Shown here piece after piece: positions 10,988 through 20,439 of a stretch of DNA of 64,000 nucleotides (positions are counted from its first letter, which is position 1; every line of letters starts with the position of its first letter). The position numbers were made by a program, and so were the translations under genes. The notes under the pieces were generated by a model that ran no database searches, was not told where the DNA came from, and saw only the letters and a program-made list of their open reading frames with translations. The stretch is from Selaginella moellendorffii. Taxonomy: Eukaryota > Streptophyta > Lycopodiopsida > Selaginellales > Selaginellaceae. The stretch spans positions 1,602,454 through 1,666,453 of the forward strand of contig NW_003314290.1 in NCBI RefSeq assembly GCF_000143415.4. The letters run 5' to 3'.

Positions 10988-11165
10988 AGCAAAAACCTCA
11001 CTCAAAGGGGAAATTTTGAAACAAAGAGGCTTACGTGGCGGGATTTTTAGGGTTAGGAGTTTTGGAAACAGAGGCTTAGGGCTTTTGGCAAAGGGGAACA
11101 AAAATGCTTACGTGGCAGGATATTGGGCTCCTAGGGTTAGGGTTTTGAGCAGGAGGAAGGAGACG
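10988..11165. promoter_or_regulatory. Divergent promoter between DedA-type gene and SF3A3
   Basis: Only 178 bp separate the two start codons. The stretch holds TTTAGGGTTAGG near 11047-11057 and TAGGGTTAGGGTTTT near 11132-11146, which are telo-box or short telomere-like units. Two copies of a related phrase (GCTTACGTGGC at about 11028 and GCTTACGTGGCAGGAT at about 11106) also flank them, each with an ACGT core. I see no clear TATA box. Confidence 0.55.
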
Positions 11166-13233
11166 ATGTCGGCCACGCTGCTGGAGCAAGCTCGATCTGC
11201 GCATGACGACATCGAGCGTTTGGAGCGAATGGTGGTCAAGGAGCTCCAGAAGGAGGTCAAGTCACACAAGGATCGATTGTACCAGAGTCATCGCGTCAAG
11301 ATGATGCTGGAAGCGATGACGCTGGCGACTTCTAAGCTGGTAAGCGTGAGCTCCATTTCTTCGGTTTCTTCATGGGTGGATTTTGATCGTAGGTGGATAT
11401 CTACGAAGACGCTGATGGTGCCAGGAGTGATGAGATTGCTGCGCTTGGAGGCCAAACCGCTCCCGGCCAGAATAATGTCTTTAGCGCTTTCTACGATCGG
11501 CTCAAGGAGGTGAGTAGTGCGTAGGAAAGATAAATGGATTGTTTTCTTTGAGCTCATCTTTCGCGATTGTGTTCTTTCTATTTAGATTCGCGAGTACCAT
11601 CGACGACACCCATCACTCCAAGCCATGGAAGTCGATGATCTGGAACAAGTTTTCCAGGAAGAACCTTACATCGAGTTCAGTGGAGAGGTAAAGTTTTATT
11701 TTCTTTGTTTTCTCGCGGTGAATCCTCTCTACCTTTTCTGCAGGAAGGGTATGGGCGGTTTCTCGACCTGCACGAGTTGCATCAACGCTACGTGAATTTG
11801 AGCTTCGTGAAGAAGAAGGATAAAGAGCAGCAGCTGGAGTACTCGGCTTACATCGAGACCTTCTTTCAACTGCACAAAATTCCTCAGATGCACAAGCTCT
11901 CAAGGCAAGTTTTTTTTCTTTTATTCTGTGCATCTTACACTTTTAGCGATCATGCAGACAGTACACTGAATACGTGGAGGATCTGATGCATTATCTTGTG
12001 TCTTTTTACCAGAGAACTCAGCCCCTACAGGACATTGAGAAAAAACTCACAAAGGTACAACATCATTGATTGCGTTGTCTGTTCATCCTTTGATTTCGCG
12101 TTTTTTCAGGTCGAGGCAGAGTTTGAGGAGCGATGGCTCGCCGGGAAGGTAGAAGGCTGGGAAAACAAAGGAGTGAAGAATTTGAATCCGATCAATATTG
12201 ATAACTATCACTCTCCTGAAGAGCTTGTGCAGCTTGGGGGAGAGAGGCTAAAACAGGTATGTAAGTTTCTTCTTCTCTGTGACTTGACCAAGCATCAACT
12301 CTTTGCAGTCACTGGCATTTTTGGGCCTGAAAAGCGGAGGAACTGTCCAGCAACGCGCGGAGCGGCTCTGGCTTACAAAGCTACAACCACTGGACCAACT
12401 TGACAGTAAGCACTTCGCTAAAGGAATGAAACCGAAAAAGAATGGTGACGAGTCTCTTCCAAATATCAAGGACATTGCATTGAACGAATGTCGGATACGT
12501 CGCTTGACTGAGCTACTTCATGAGGTATGAGTTTATTACCCTTATTCTTTCGTTGACGCTTTGGTACAGGCCATCGAGGAGACGAAGGGCCACGTGGAGA
12601 AGAAGCAGGCATTCACCTACGAGGAAATGGAAGAAGAGCGGGAAGAAGTAAGTTTGTGTTCTTTGCGTTTGAGCCTTTGGCTAACATTATCTTTCACAGC
12701 AAGTGGAAGTACAACCGGAAAGTGAGAGCGAGGAAGAGGAGCAGCAGTTTTACAATCCGTTGAAGCTGCCGATGGGGTGGGACGGGAAGCCGATTCCATA
12801 TTGGTTGTACAAGCTTCACGGCTTGGGCCAGGTAAAAAGTTATGCTCCTTCTTTTGCAAGCCTTCATCTCCTCTCCTTTGTTTTGCAGGAGTTCAAATGC
12901 GAGATATGTGGAAACTCCAGCTACTGGGGGCGAAGGGCCTTCGAACGACACTTCAAAGAATGGAGGCATCAGCACGGCATGCGCTGCTTAGGAATACCAA
13001 ACACGAAAAACTTTCATGAGATTACTTCCATCAAGGTACTTACTTTCATTTTTTTATGCTTACAGACAATGACAATCTTGTACCAGGACGCAAAGGCGCT
13101 GTACGAGATCATCCAGGAGCGGTCGGGCATGAACAAGTGGCGCCCGGACCTGGAAGAGGAGTACGAGGACAGGGACGGGAACGTTTACAACAAGAAAACT
13201 TACACCGACTTACAACGACAGGGGCTCATCTAA
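11166..13233 (+). CDS. SF3A3: Splicing factor 3A subunit 3 (SF3a60 / Prp9)
   Basis: Eleven exons (11166-11339, 11393-11509, 11586-11687, 11744-11904, 11958-12054, 12110-12256, 12309-12524, 12570-12647, 12700-12831, 12889-13035, 13087-13233) give 505 residues, the same size as human SF3A3 (about 501). Family blocks: [29 protein letters not shown], the SF3a60-binding helix region [34 protein letters not shown], and a matrin/U1-like C2H2 zinc finger [20 protein letters not shown] with [15 protein letters not shown]3A3 is part of the U2 snRNP SF3a complex that stabilises U2 at the branch site. The intron after exon 4 can be read as GC-AG (GCAAGT donor) or as a weak GT-AG shifted by 6 nt; both give the same protein. 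Confidence 0.97.
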
Positions 13234-13336
13234 GGCACCATTGTCTCTGTATGTATACTACTAACATCTTCTATTCGCTGTCCACATTTTTGGATCACAA
13301 TCAAAAACTATGAGCAGCAGCTATGCTGTGGAACTC

Positions 13337-13621
13337 TCAACTCTTCGTTCCAGATTTCTTGGCAGGATCATCCGCGTTCTCGTGCACCACCACAGTCGGG
13401 ATCGCATCCTTTTGCTGGTGCTGGCCTGGACCGGATCGACGATCCACTGACGGTACTACCTCCGCGCTCTCCTTTTTCTCATTCTCGGCTGATAGATTCT
13501 TGGCGTGCTCCTCGGCCAACTTGGTGGTACCAGTGGAAGAAGGATTCTAGAAAACCAAAGAGAAACAATGAATCGATCGGGATTGAAGAACACGGAGTGA
13601 TCATACCTGTGCTGATGCCAT
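13337..13621 (-). CDS. Small hydrophilic protein of unknown function
   Basis: Two exons, 13621-13607 and 13546-13337, join in phase 0 into 74 residues beginning MASAQ. The product is charged and low in complexity (KLAEEHAKNLSAENEKKESA, later GPGQHQQKDAIPTVVVHENA), with no Cys, signal peptide or membrane segment. It looks disordered. I do not recognise the family. The gene is tail-to-tail with SF3A3, with stop codons about 100 bp apart, and the splice signals are good, which supports a real gene. Confidence 0.5.
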
Positions 13622-13879
13622 GACTCGGTGATAAAATGGAAGAAATCGATCATGTGTTATCAACAAAGAGTGAGCCAATCAAATACTGACATTTCGCTCC
13701 AGACGTGGCAGCTCGTCATAGAGCCACTTCTTATTTTACTTTCTTTTTACTAGAAAGTAGAAAGTAGTTTTTACTTTCTACACAAAAATCGGTGTTTTTT
13801 TCAATGTAACACCCTCTTATCTGTTTTGCCTGCCAGTCAGCGCCAGTCTACGGGTCAGCGTGTTGACTATAGAGCAAAC

Positions 13880-14554
13880 CTACCAATCCTCGCGAGAGCT
13901 GCTCTTCTTGACCTTTCTTCTCGGCCTCTCTTCCACCTCGCGGAACAAAGATTCATCGACAGTCTGGTAGCACGGGCTCTTTCCAAAAATCTCCTCAAAC
14001 GTGTAGCCCTCGGATAGCCACTCGTCTTCCATGGATCCAGCGCTTCTAGCTTTGGAGTTTGGATCCACTCTCGAGTTTTCCTGGAGCTTTTGCTGGCTTT
14101 GAGATTCGCTCATCAAGCACTGCAACAAGGAAACAAAAGAGCTAAGCACAAAGAAACAAAACCACCAAAGAAGTTAAACTGCTAACCTCGTAGGCAAGAT
14201 TGATCTGAGTGAAAACGTGCTCGTTCCCAGTCCCCTTGCAAACATCCGGATGGTACTGGAAACAACGCAAGGAATAACGAGATCAGAACACCAGCAAACA
14301 TAATTGACAAAGATCCTACACACCTGGAGCGCAAGGTTCCTGTAAGCCCGCTTGATCTCTTGCTTGGAGGCACTGTAATCCAATCCCAAAACGAAGTGGC
14401 TATCAATCGCAGCCGACTGTGCAGCGACCACCATCCTCCTCCCAGAATTCCGCCTGCTCGAGGAACCAGAAGAGGAAGCTTGAAGCTTGTCACCCATGAT
14501 GAAGCTGGAGCGGCTATACTCAATCCCTGCTAGAGCTGGCGATGAGATTCCCAT
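13880..14554 (-). CDS. Small plastid-type J-domain (DnaJ-like) protein
   Basis: Three exons (14554-14324, 14255-14187, 14119-13880) give 179 residues. The J domain spans about residues 53-100: FVLGLDYSASKQEIKRAYRN, then YHPDVCKG with the essential HPD loop, and FTQINLAYE. The leader is Ser/Arg-rich (SSSGSSSRRNSGRRMVVAA), which fits a chloroplast transit peptide. No G/F-rich or zinc-finger region is present, so it is a class C (type III) J-protein like Arabidopsis J8/J11/J20, which recruit Hsp70 in the stroma. The C-terminus (EDEWLSEGYTFEEIFGKSPC, then a Lys-rich tail) is specific to this copy. A relative lies at 19899-20351. Confidence 0.88.
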
Positions 14555-14555
14555 A

Positions 14556-15425
14556 TCAGAGAGTCGAGTCGTCCTTCCGAAAGATTTGCAGCTTTGGCTG
14601 CTGGGGAAGAAAAGGGGGCTCCGCTGCCTTTTGTAGCACCCGTTGCCTGTTCAAAAACGTGGGCAGTACGACCGAGACCCACCAGCACTGACCCGGCCAC
14701 CAGAAGTTTCGTCCTTTTCTTCTCCTGGAAAAGCACGCGGAAAACATGCTTCAGTTAGAAAAACCGATCAAAACCATGGTACAATGATATACAAAACCTG
14801 CTGCTGGGCTTTCGCTATCGCGTAGCATGGCGCGCCTGCAACAACACGACAGTCGAAGCATACAAAGCCGACACTAAAGAACAGAGAGGAGAGAAAGAGA
14901 GAAGGAAGCGCAAGAACAGACTTTAAAGTATTCCACGATGGAAGTAAAAATGAAATAAGAGAACACACGACTTGAGACCGCATCACTCACGAGGCCAAGC
15001 TGGCCGGACCACGAGCCATCTGTAAACGAATCACAGTCAGTACCGACAGACTGGCTTGCAAGAGTAACACAAAGGAACAGTCCTCTTGAATTAAAAAAAA
15101 AACTGGAAACACTCGAGACGTTTAATCTACAGTGTACGAAGAACTAAAAAAAAAAACTTTTAGTCTGCAGTGTAACTAACTCTGAGTAAACAAAGATAGA
15201 GAGGAAAGCCACACTTCCAACCAAAGATCAAGTCCTCGCAAACCTTGAGAAAATCTCTAGGGAAAACGTGGAAGGAACTCTCACTTCTAACCGAAGATCA
15301 AGTCCTTGCAACCTCGAGAAACTCTCAAGGCAAAACTTGGAAGCAAATCTCACTTCTAAACAAGAACAAAAGAGAAGTACCTCGCGAAGTCCTTGCATGT
15401 ACACGTCCACGCCAGACCTCCCTCG
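14556..15425. other. Intergenic DNA, possible unassigned minus-strand exons and degenerate repeats
   Basis: Between the J-protein and TIM17 genes I see only uncertain coding signal. A minus-strand segment 14724-14530 reads EKKRTKLLVAGSVLVGLGRT, which could be a single membrane helix, and it is preceded by an AG acceptor. Candidate upstream exons at 14835-14798 and 15019-14991 have good splice sites but do not keep that frame from the visible ATG. A tandem repeat lies at 15205-15365. I cannot call a gene with confidence. Confidence 0.3.
15205..15365. repeat. Degenerate tandem repeat, period about 70 bp
   Basis: The phrase CACTTCCAACCAAAGATCAA recurs in altered form at about 15212, 15282 and 15351, followed each time by a related AGTCCT-GCAA-CC-TTGAGAAA stretch. 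About 2.3 copies are present, downstream of the TIM17 gene. No coding role is evident. Confidence 0.75.
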
Positions 15426-15426
15426 C

Positions 15427-16140
15427 TCACTTCACCTCGAAGCCGGGCATCGGCGGGGGTGGATTCGCCTCAAAACTGTCCAGCTTCTCGTTGTAAGGCT
15501 TGGGCTCCTCCTTCGTCCCTCCAAACCATCCCGAGTACCAAGAACTAGAGCCCGAGGAAGACGAAGAAGAACCATCGCTGGCGCCACCACCACCACCGCT
15601 ACCACCACCTGGAGAAGAAGGAAACTGGCCACCCATCCCCGCAGTGTTTGGAGCTGGAAATGGGAAGATACCAGAGGAGGGCGGCCCGGTCTGTGGAATT
15701 GGCTCCTCCATGGGTGGCGGCGGCGGCGTCATCATCCGGTTGAGCATCAGCCCCGCGCCCTCGATGAGCGCGAGCAGCACGCCGCCAAAGATCGCCGACC
15801 TGGTGGCGCTCTTCATCCCGGCTCGCAGCTGGAGGAAGCCGCCGGTGGCGGCACCCGCGGCGATGGAGTTCCAGGGGTCCTCCTTCTGGCGCAAGTAGAC
15901 CATGGTGCAATCGAAGGTGGAGAAGAGGCCGCCCCAGACGGCGAAGCTACCGCCGACGCGCGGCGCGTTCATGCGCACGCCCTGCGCGCCGCCCAGCAGG
16001 CGCTCACCTCGCGGGGAGTTGTAGACGCCGCGGATGAAGTGGTAGACCGAGCCGCCGATGGCGCCCATGCTGAATGCGCCGCCAATGTCGTCGAGGATGC
16101 GGTCCGGGCACGGCTCGCGCGCGTGATCCGGCGTCGCCAT
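15427..16140 (-). CDS. TIM17: Mitochondrial import inner membrane translocase subunit TIM17
   Basis: An intronless ORF of 237 residues. The N-terminus HAREPCPDRILDDIGGAFSM followed by GAIGGSVYHFIRGVYNSP is diagnostic of Tim17, including the conserved Cys-Pro and Arg. Four membrane segments follow in the Tim17/22/23 fold (GGSFAVWGGLFSTFDC, VYLRQKEDPWNSIAAGAATG, SAIFGGVLLALIEGAGLMLN). The C-terminus is a Pro/Gly/Ser-rich tail of about 100 residues, as in the longer plant TIM17-1 and TIM17-2 isoforms. The protein forms the TIM23 presequence translocase. AAAACCCT and AACCCTAG lie at 16199-16216 upstream of the start. Confidence 0.95.
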   Translation of the reverse strand: MATPDHAREPCPDRILDDIGGAFSMGAIGGSVYHFIRGVYNSPRGERLLGGAQGVRMNAPRVGGSFAVWGGLFSTFDCTMVYLRQKEDPWNSIAAGAATGGFLQLRAGMKSATRSAIFGGVLLALIEGAGLMLNRMMTPPPPPMEEPIPQTGPPSSGIFPFPAPNTAGMGGQFPSSPGGGSGGGGGASDGSSSSSSGSSSWYSGWFGGTKEEPKPYNEKLDSFEANPPPPMPGFEVK

Positions 16141-16198
16141 GGCTGTCTCTCTCTCGCCGCTCGCCCCTCGCCCTCTCGAGCCCTAGAAATCGCGGCAC

Positions 16199-16216
16199 AA
16201 AACCCTCAACCCTAGA
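16199..16216. promoter_or_regulatory. Telo-box-like motifs upstream of TIM17
   Basis: AAAACCCT and AACCCTAG occur 59-76 bp upstream of the minus-strand TIM17 start, matching the pattern seen ahead of several other housekeeping genes here. Confidence 0.4.
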
Positions 16217-16314
16217 CCTAACTAACTGTAGCCGAATATGGTAGATTTAACATAGCCTTAACAGAATATGCAAGAGAATAATAAGAGGACCATTGACATT
16301 CATTGACCATAAGA

Positions 16315-17343
16315 TTAGCAATCAAAGATTTTTCTTTGACTGTCATTGACATTTTGCTTCTTCCAAGTTTGGTAGCCAATACTTCCCGATAAAGTTCCGA
16401 CGAGGTAGCTATACTTGTGTGCTCCATCACTTTCAAACATTCCGCTACACTTGAGCCCGTCTTTCACAGCTTTGGCTCGCTTGATCTTTAGCTCTTTCCG
16501 GAAAATGTGGCACTTGCATCCATGGTCTTGAAGCTCTGGAACGTACTCAGCTCCCTAGACTCGTTGAGTTTCTTCGCCGCTGCATCGACGAGGTATGGAG
16601 ACGCGAACATGCACTCGTAGCCACCGAATCCTGGTCTGACCCTCTGGTGTACCATCTTGTGAGACGGGTGATCACCGACTATGATCCGCTTCCCTATTGC
16701 CTCTACTGTCTGCTGGACAGAATTCAAGCCAGCGACCAAGGAATCCAGGTCAGTGTGCGGCCTCTCCAACACAAACCGGGCCGAGCCCTCCCCCATTTCT
16801 GGTGCCTTTCCTTCACCACCTCGAGTGTCAAACTCTGTTATTGCTTCAAACTCGAGCTTTCCGACTTCATCCTGGGAGTGGGATGACTCAGACATGAAAT
16901 GGACAGGATCAAATACTTCCTGCCAAGCCAGAGCAATCTCGGCAGCAGACCAAACCGGTAGAAACACGTGCTGAGTGCGGCCATCCTTATCAAACTCCTG
17001 AAAGTCCGTCAACTTTGGGCTGGCTGCCAATAGAACCTTGCATTTGAATGCTGGAGGATCGACCAGCTCGCCGTCCACAAGCCAGTGAAGTTCCGGGTCA
17101 AAGAGGACGCCCTTGCTGCTCAAGGGCGAAACATCTGTAGCCCTCGCGCCAATACATGCCATCTTCTCAGTGTGCTGCGGTTCGAAGAGATAGAGATGAC
17201 CACTCTTATTCTGAAACGCTACCGCCTTCCTGACCTTCATCAGCTGGAGGTAGATCTAGAGTTGTAATGAGAAAGGCGCTCTTGCCAATCTCAGGCACCC
17301 CCAACAGCAAAACCAATCTGTGCTTACTTCTCCACATCGCCAT
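16315..17343 (-). pseudogene. Crinkler/RHS-type P-loop NTPase relic with frameshifts
   Basis: Read on the minus strand, a Walker A motif (LLLGVPEIGKSAFLITTL, about 17320-17260) is followed, one base out of frame, by a long open segment at 17240-16488. That segment has LFDPELHWLVDGELVDPPAF, a central VLLAASPKLTDFQEFDK block, VFLPVWSAAEI, and later GEGSARFVLERP and FASPYLVDAAAKKL. This series (GxPGIGKS, ASP..Y.EF.K, PVWS.EEL, GG.PR.VL, FAS) is the pattern I recall for NTPases of Crinkler effectors and trypanosome RHS proteins, also present as uncharacterised proteins in some fungi and plants. A second frame change near 16505-16520 leads into a C-terminal stretch (CSGMFESDGAHKYSYLVGT) ending at 16315. 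Two indels suggest decay. Function in plants is unknown. Confidence 0.55.
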
Positions 17344-18375
17344 GAGATCCTCTTACGAAGATCAGTGTAGCACGCCCGCTCCAAAATCCGAGTGCACACC
17401 AAAGAGCTAGAGCAATCTGATTATCTGAGACTCCTCAGTTTGGAAGTTGAACAATGTCTAGTCAGTTTGAAAAGAGTGCTGGCAAATGAATGCTTAGCAA
17501 CAATGCATATGTACCATTCCACGGTTAACTCCTCTTCCTCGTCATCTGGGAACATGGGACTGAACAAATCAGGCAGTTCGCTTCTCGCACTCGAGTTTCA
17601 TTTCCTCGATCACTGCACTAGTAAAATAGAAGAAAGAAAGGAGCTGAAAATACCCATGTCAAGAGAGCTATGCGGAGCAGCGGAGCAGAGGCGCGACATA
17701 TAATTGCGATATGCGACTGTAGCGAACTTTGCATAGTTCGTCCAGGTTTGTGAATCTACACGCTCCTTCAGCTTCTCGACATCTCCCGCAAGGCGTGGAT
17801 GGGAAGGATACCTTGATCTCAGAAATTCCTCCATAGTCTCCCTCTCGCGCTTCATCTGATCTTCGTTCTCTGCCTTGTCCTTTTAAAATGAAAAACTTAA
17901 CAACAGGAGTTGAAAGTGTGCTGTTGGTGAATGAATGCAGAGAAACAATGCATACCAGGTAGAGCAGGAGCCGAAAAAGAACTGACAATCTCCCTGACTA
18001 AGTTCATCTCATCGTCCTGCTCACAAGTCTTCATGAATGAGAAGACACTAGAAACAAAACACGCTCCTCCAGAGTTTGATTTGCATCAGTTCAAGACTCT
18101 TCCTCGTCATCTGGAAAGATGGGACTGATCGCATCAGGCAGTTCCGGAATCTCATTCTCTGGTTTCAGACTGACGGTTCGCTGCTTGGTCAAAGCTCTTC
18201 TTGTTAGCGGGAAAACCATCCGATTGCACCAATACGATACGACAATCGTGTACGTTCGAGATTCATTTCTGAGGTGAGCTCCTCGGTCCCTGCATCGAAT
18301 TACTAGAAAAATAGAAGAAAGAAAGAACTTCAAAGTAGTTACCGGGGCTTTATCCATGTCGACTCGGAGCAATTG
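17344..18375 (-). other. Duplicated segments with gene-relic character
   Basis: Two stretches, about 17525-17660 and 18091-18360, are diverged direct copies: both encode on the minus strand an acidic end like ELPDAISPIFPDDEEES (ELPDLFSPMFPDDEEEE in the other), and both have a TTTCTTTCTTCTATTTT-type intron end beside GACATGG. Between them a minus-strand stretch at 17855-17690 looks coding (FLRSRYPSHPRLAGDVEKLK, VDSQTWTNYAKFATVAYRNY). I cannot link the exons into one open frame. They may be upstream exons of the NTPase relic or a separate decayed gene. Confidence 0.35.
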
Positions 18376-18646
18376 CGATCTGCGACTAGTATAGCTAAGT
18401 TTGCTTTGTGAATCTAAATAATAAAACTTAACAGAATATCTTCAGACATTGTTAGTTTGACCAAAGCATATACAATGTATAATTTTTCTATGATTGCTTC
18501 TGATTGGCAATCAGAAGTTTCTTTTTGTCAATCAACTTGGAGATGTTAGCTTCACCAATGTAAAGGATTTTATTTTCTTCCCACACTAATATATAAACAT
18601 TGTTTACCATCTCAAGTAAAGTTTAAAGGTTGCTTTTTCAGTTGTA

Positions 18647-19167
18647 ATGGCATCCCAGGCTGCGCTTGTTTTGGCCCTCGCTGTTGCTCTCTTTTCTTCT
18701 TATGTATCTGCAAACTTGGTAAGTATTGTAAAGTCCAATTGCAATAGATTCTAAATCTTCTATTCCAGTGCAAGAGCTACACCATCCAAGGTTCCGCCCA
18801 GTTTGTTTTTGGCCAAAACTTGTTCCAAGTTGTTCCAACCGATGGTGTTCCAACCACTGGTGCCATGGATCGTGATGGCTCCGTCCAAACATTTGCTGCT
18901 CCTCTTAGTGGAAACCCCGGATGCATCTACCAAGGTGTGATCGCCGACACTGGAGCTCTGGAATTCCTGTTTTCCCAGATCAAGTGTGGGAACAACCGGG
19001 TGGAGTTCATGGGAGATGCCGGAGGTTCTGCACCAGGTTCTTCCACCACATATGCGATTCTTGGCGGCACTGGGATTTATGTTGGAGCAACTGGAACCGT
19101 GACTGAGGCTTCACTGGGTGGCATGAACTATCAGGTCACTGCAAATATTAAGGTTTGCGACCGGTAA
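18647..19167 (+). CDS. Secreted dirigent-like / AOC-barrel-like protein
   Basis: Two exons, 18647-18718 and 18769-19167, with a 50-bp intron, give 156 residues. A clear signal peptide (MASQAALVLALAVALFSSYV) is followed by a beta-rich domain with GQNLFQVVPTDG, FAAPLSGNPGCIYQG and AILGGTGIYVGATGTVTEA. The GGTGxxxGAxG strand-turn resembles the end of dirigent and allene-oxide-cyclase-like barrels. Dirigent proteins direct stereospecific phenoxy radical coupling in lignan and lignin synthesis outside the cell. Four Cys in the mature part suggest disulfides. The N-terminal dirigent motifs are not obvious, so the family call is moderate; the gene itself is well supported by signal peptide and splicing. 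Confidence 0.6.
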
Positions 19168-19169
19168 AT

Positions 19170-19898
19170 TACCTTCAAAATGATTACAAGATCTAACAAC
19201 AATTACAATATAGTAGAAAAATTTACTTTGCTCATGTCTATGATTCTTAAGAAAAATGTGGCTCGACATGAAGTGAGTCCAATATTTTAAAAATATAGTG
19301 TAAATTATTCCTTGATTTCTGGCCAGTTAAACTTTGCTAAGTTCCAATAGTTTGCTTGGTCCTTTCAAAGCATGGTTTAGGATCCAGCTAATTCCACTAT
19401 ATATATATTTTTATTTTATTTTATCTTTTTTCGTTTTTGTTTGTAACGTTACAAACAGAATATTTGGAAGTGCTACAAAGTGTAAACGTTGTCCACGTTT
19501 TCCTCTGTTGATCGAGTCTTTAATCCGTGTGGTCTAAACACACGGCAGCGTGAGAACCCAGTCTTTCATATACGTGGATTTTTTGTCCCCATCCCAAGGG
19601 ATAACTTAAACCAAAAGAGAAAAAGAAAGATAGCGACCTTTCAATCAATCAAAGAGTTCTCGTCATTCAATCAAAGTGTGTTCTAGACAGATAACCTCAT
19701 AAGAGAAAGAAATCTCTTTCTTGGTTTCCTTCCTTCGATTCCAAGTCTTTTTGGTGTGTTTCTATACAAGCAAAGTTGTTCTTCCTGGCTGCCTAAAAAA
19801 TTCCGATAGCCCCCCACTGTACAGAGATCTTCCCGTCCCTCCCTATTTACACGAGACGATCGATCGAGGAGAAGAATAAAGGGGAAAAGTCGCCGGGA
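19170..19898. other. Intergenic, no gene seen
   Basis: AT-rich DNA between the 3' end of the dirigent-like gene and the 3' end of the J-protein gene. I see no coding region; it must hold both 3' UTRs. Confidence 0.6.
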
Positions 19899-20351
19899 TC
19901 AAAACACCCACGCGCCCTCCCACCCCGACTTGTACTCCTCCAAATCCTCCTCGTCGTCGCTGTAGTAGTAGCGATCGTCCACCGGGGCGGCCACGGCGCT
20001 CCCGTCCATGATCTTCTGGAGGAGCTCGTACGCCGCGTTGATCTCCTGGAACTTGGGCGCGCAGTGATCGCCCTTGCAAACATCCGGATGATACTGGAGC
20101 GCGAGCCTCCGGTAGGCGCGCTTGAGATCCTGCTTGGAATCGCCCGGCCGGATGCCCAGCATCGAGTAGGACTCGCAGGGCGCCACCGGCGATGATCCAT
20201 ACCTCGCGCTCGCCGCCGCCGACGCGCGCAGCCGCAAATTCGACCGCCCATTCCTCCATCCCTGCCGGGGCTGCTGCTGCTGCGGGGTTTGGATCGTCCG
20301 AGAGACATCCATCCCCGAGAATTGGGAAGAACCCACCGCCGCCGTCGCCAT
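19899..20351 (-). CDS. Small plastid-type J-domain protein (second copy)
   Basis: A single-exon ORF of 150 residues from the ATG at 20351; the frame stays open upstream without an ATG. The leader (MATAAVGSSQFSGMDVSRTI to NLRLRASAAASA) looks like a chloroplast transit peptide. The J domain follows: YSMLGIRPGDSKQDLKRAYR, then YHPDVCKGDHCAPKFQEINA with the HPD loop. The acidic tail contains DDRYYYSDDEEDLEEYKSGW, close to the tail of Arabidopsis J11-like proteins. It shares YHPDVCKG and the same architecture with the J-protein at 13880-14554 but lacks introns. Confidence 0.9.
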   Translation of the reverse strand: MATAAVGSSQFSGMDVSRTIQTPQQQQPRQGWRNGRSNLRLRASAAASARYGSSPVAPCESYSMLGIRPGDSKQDLKRAYRRLALQYHPDVCKGDHCAPKFQEINAAYELLQKIMDGSAVAAPVDDRYYYSDDEEDLEEYKSGWEGAWVF

Positions 20352-20439
20352 TCGCCTTGCCCTCTTCCTTCTCACGAATTCGCTCCCTTCGCTTTCCCTC
20401 TCTCGATCAACACAACGCAAGGAAATCGTTGCCCTAGAA

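Noticed and set aside
14530-14736. 68-codon minus-strand ORF with a membrane-like helix
   Set aside because: It might be an exon, but no upstream exon chain keeps its frame and it overlaps the start of the J-protein gene; left as a note only.
15268-16215. 315-codon Arg-rich plus-strand ORF
   Set aside because: Antisense of the high-GC TIM17 gene; low-complexity Arg/Ala content is typical of such shadows.
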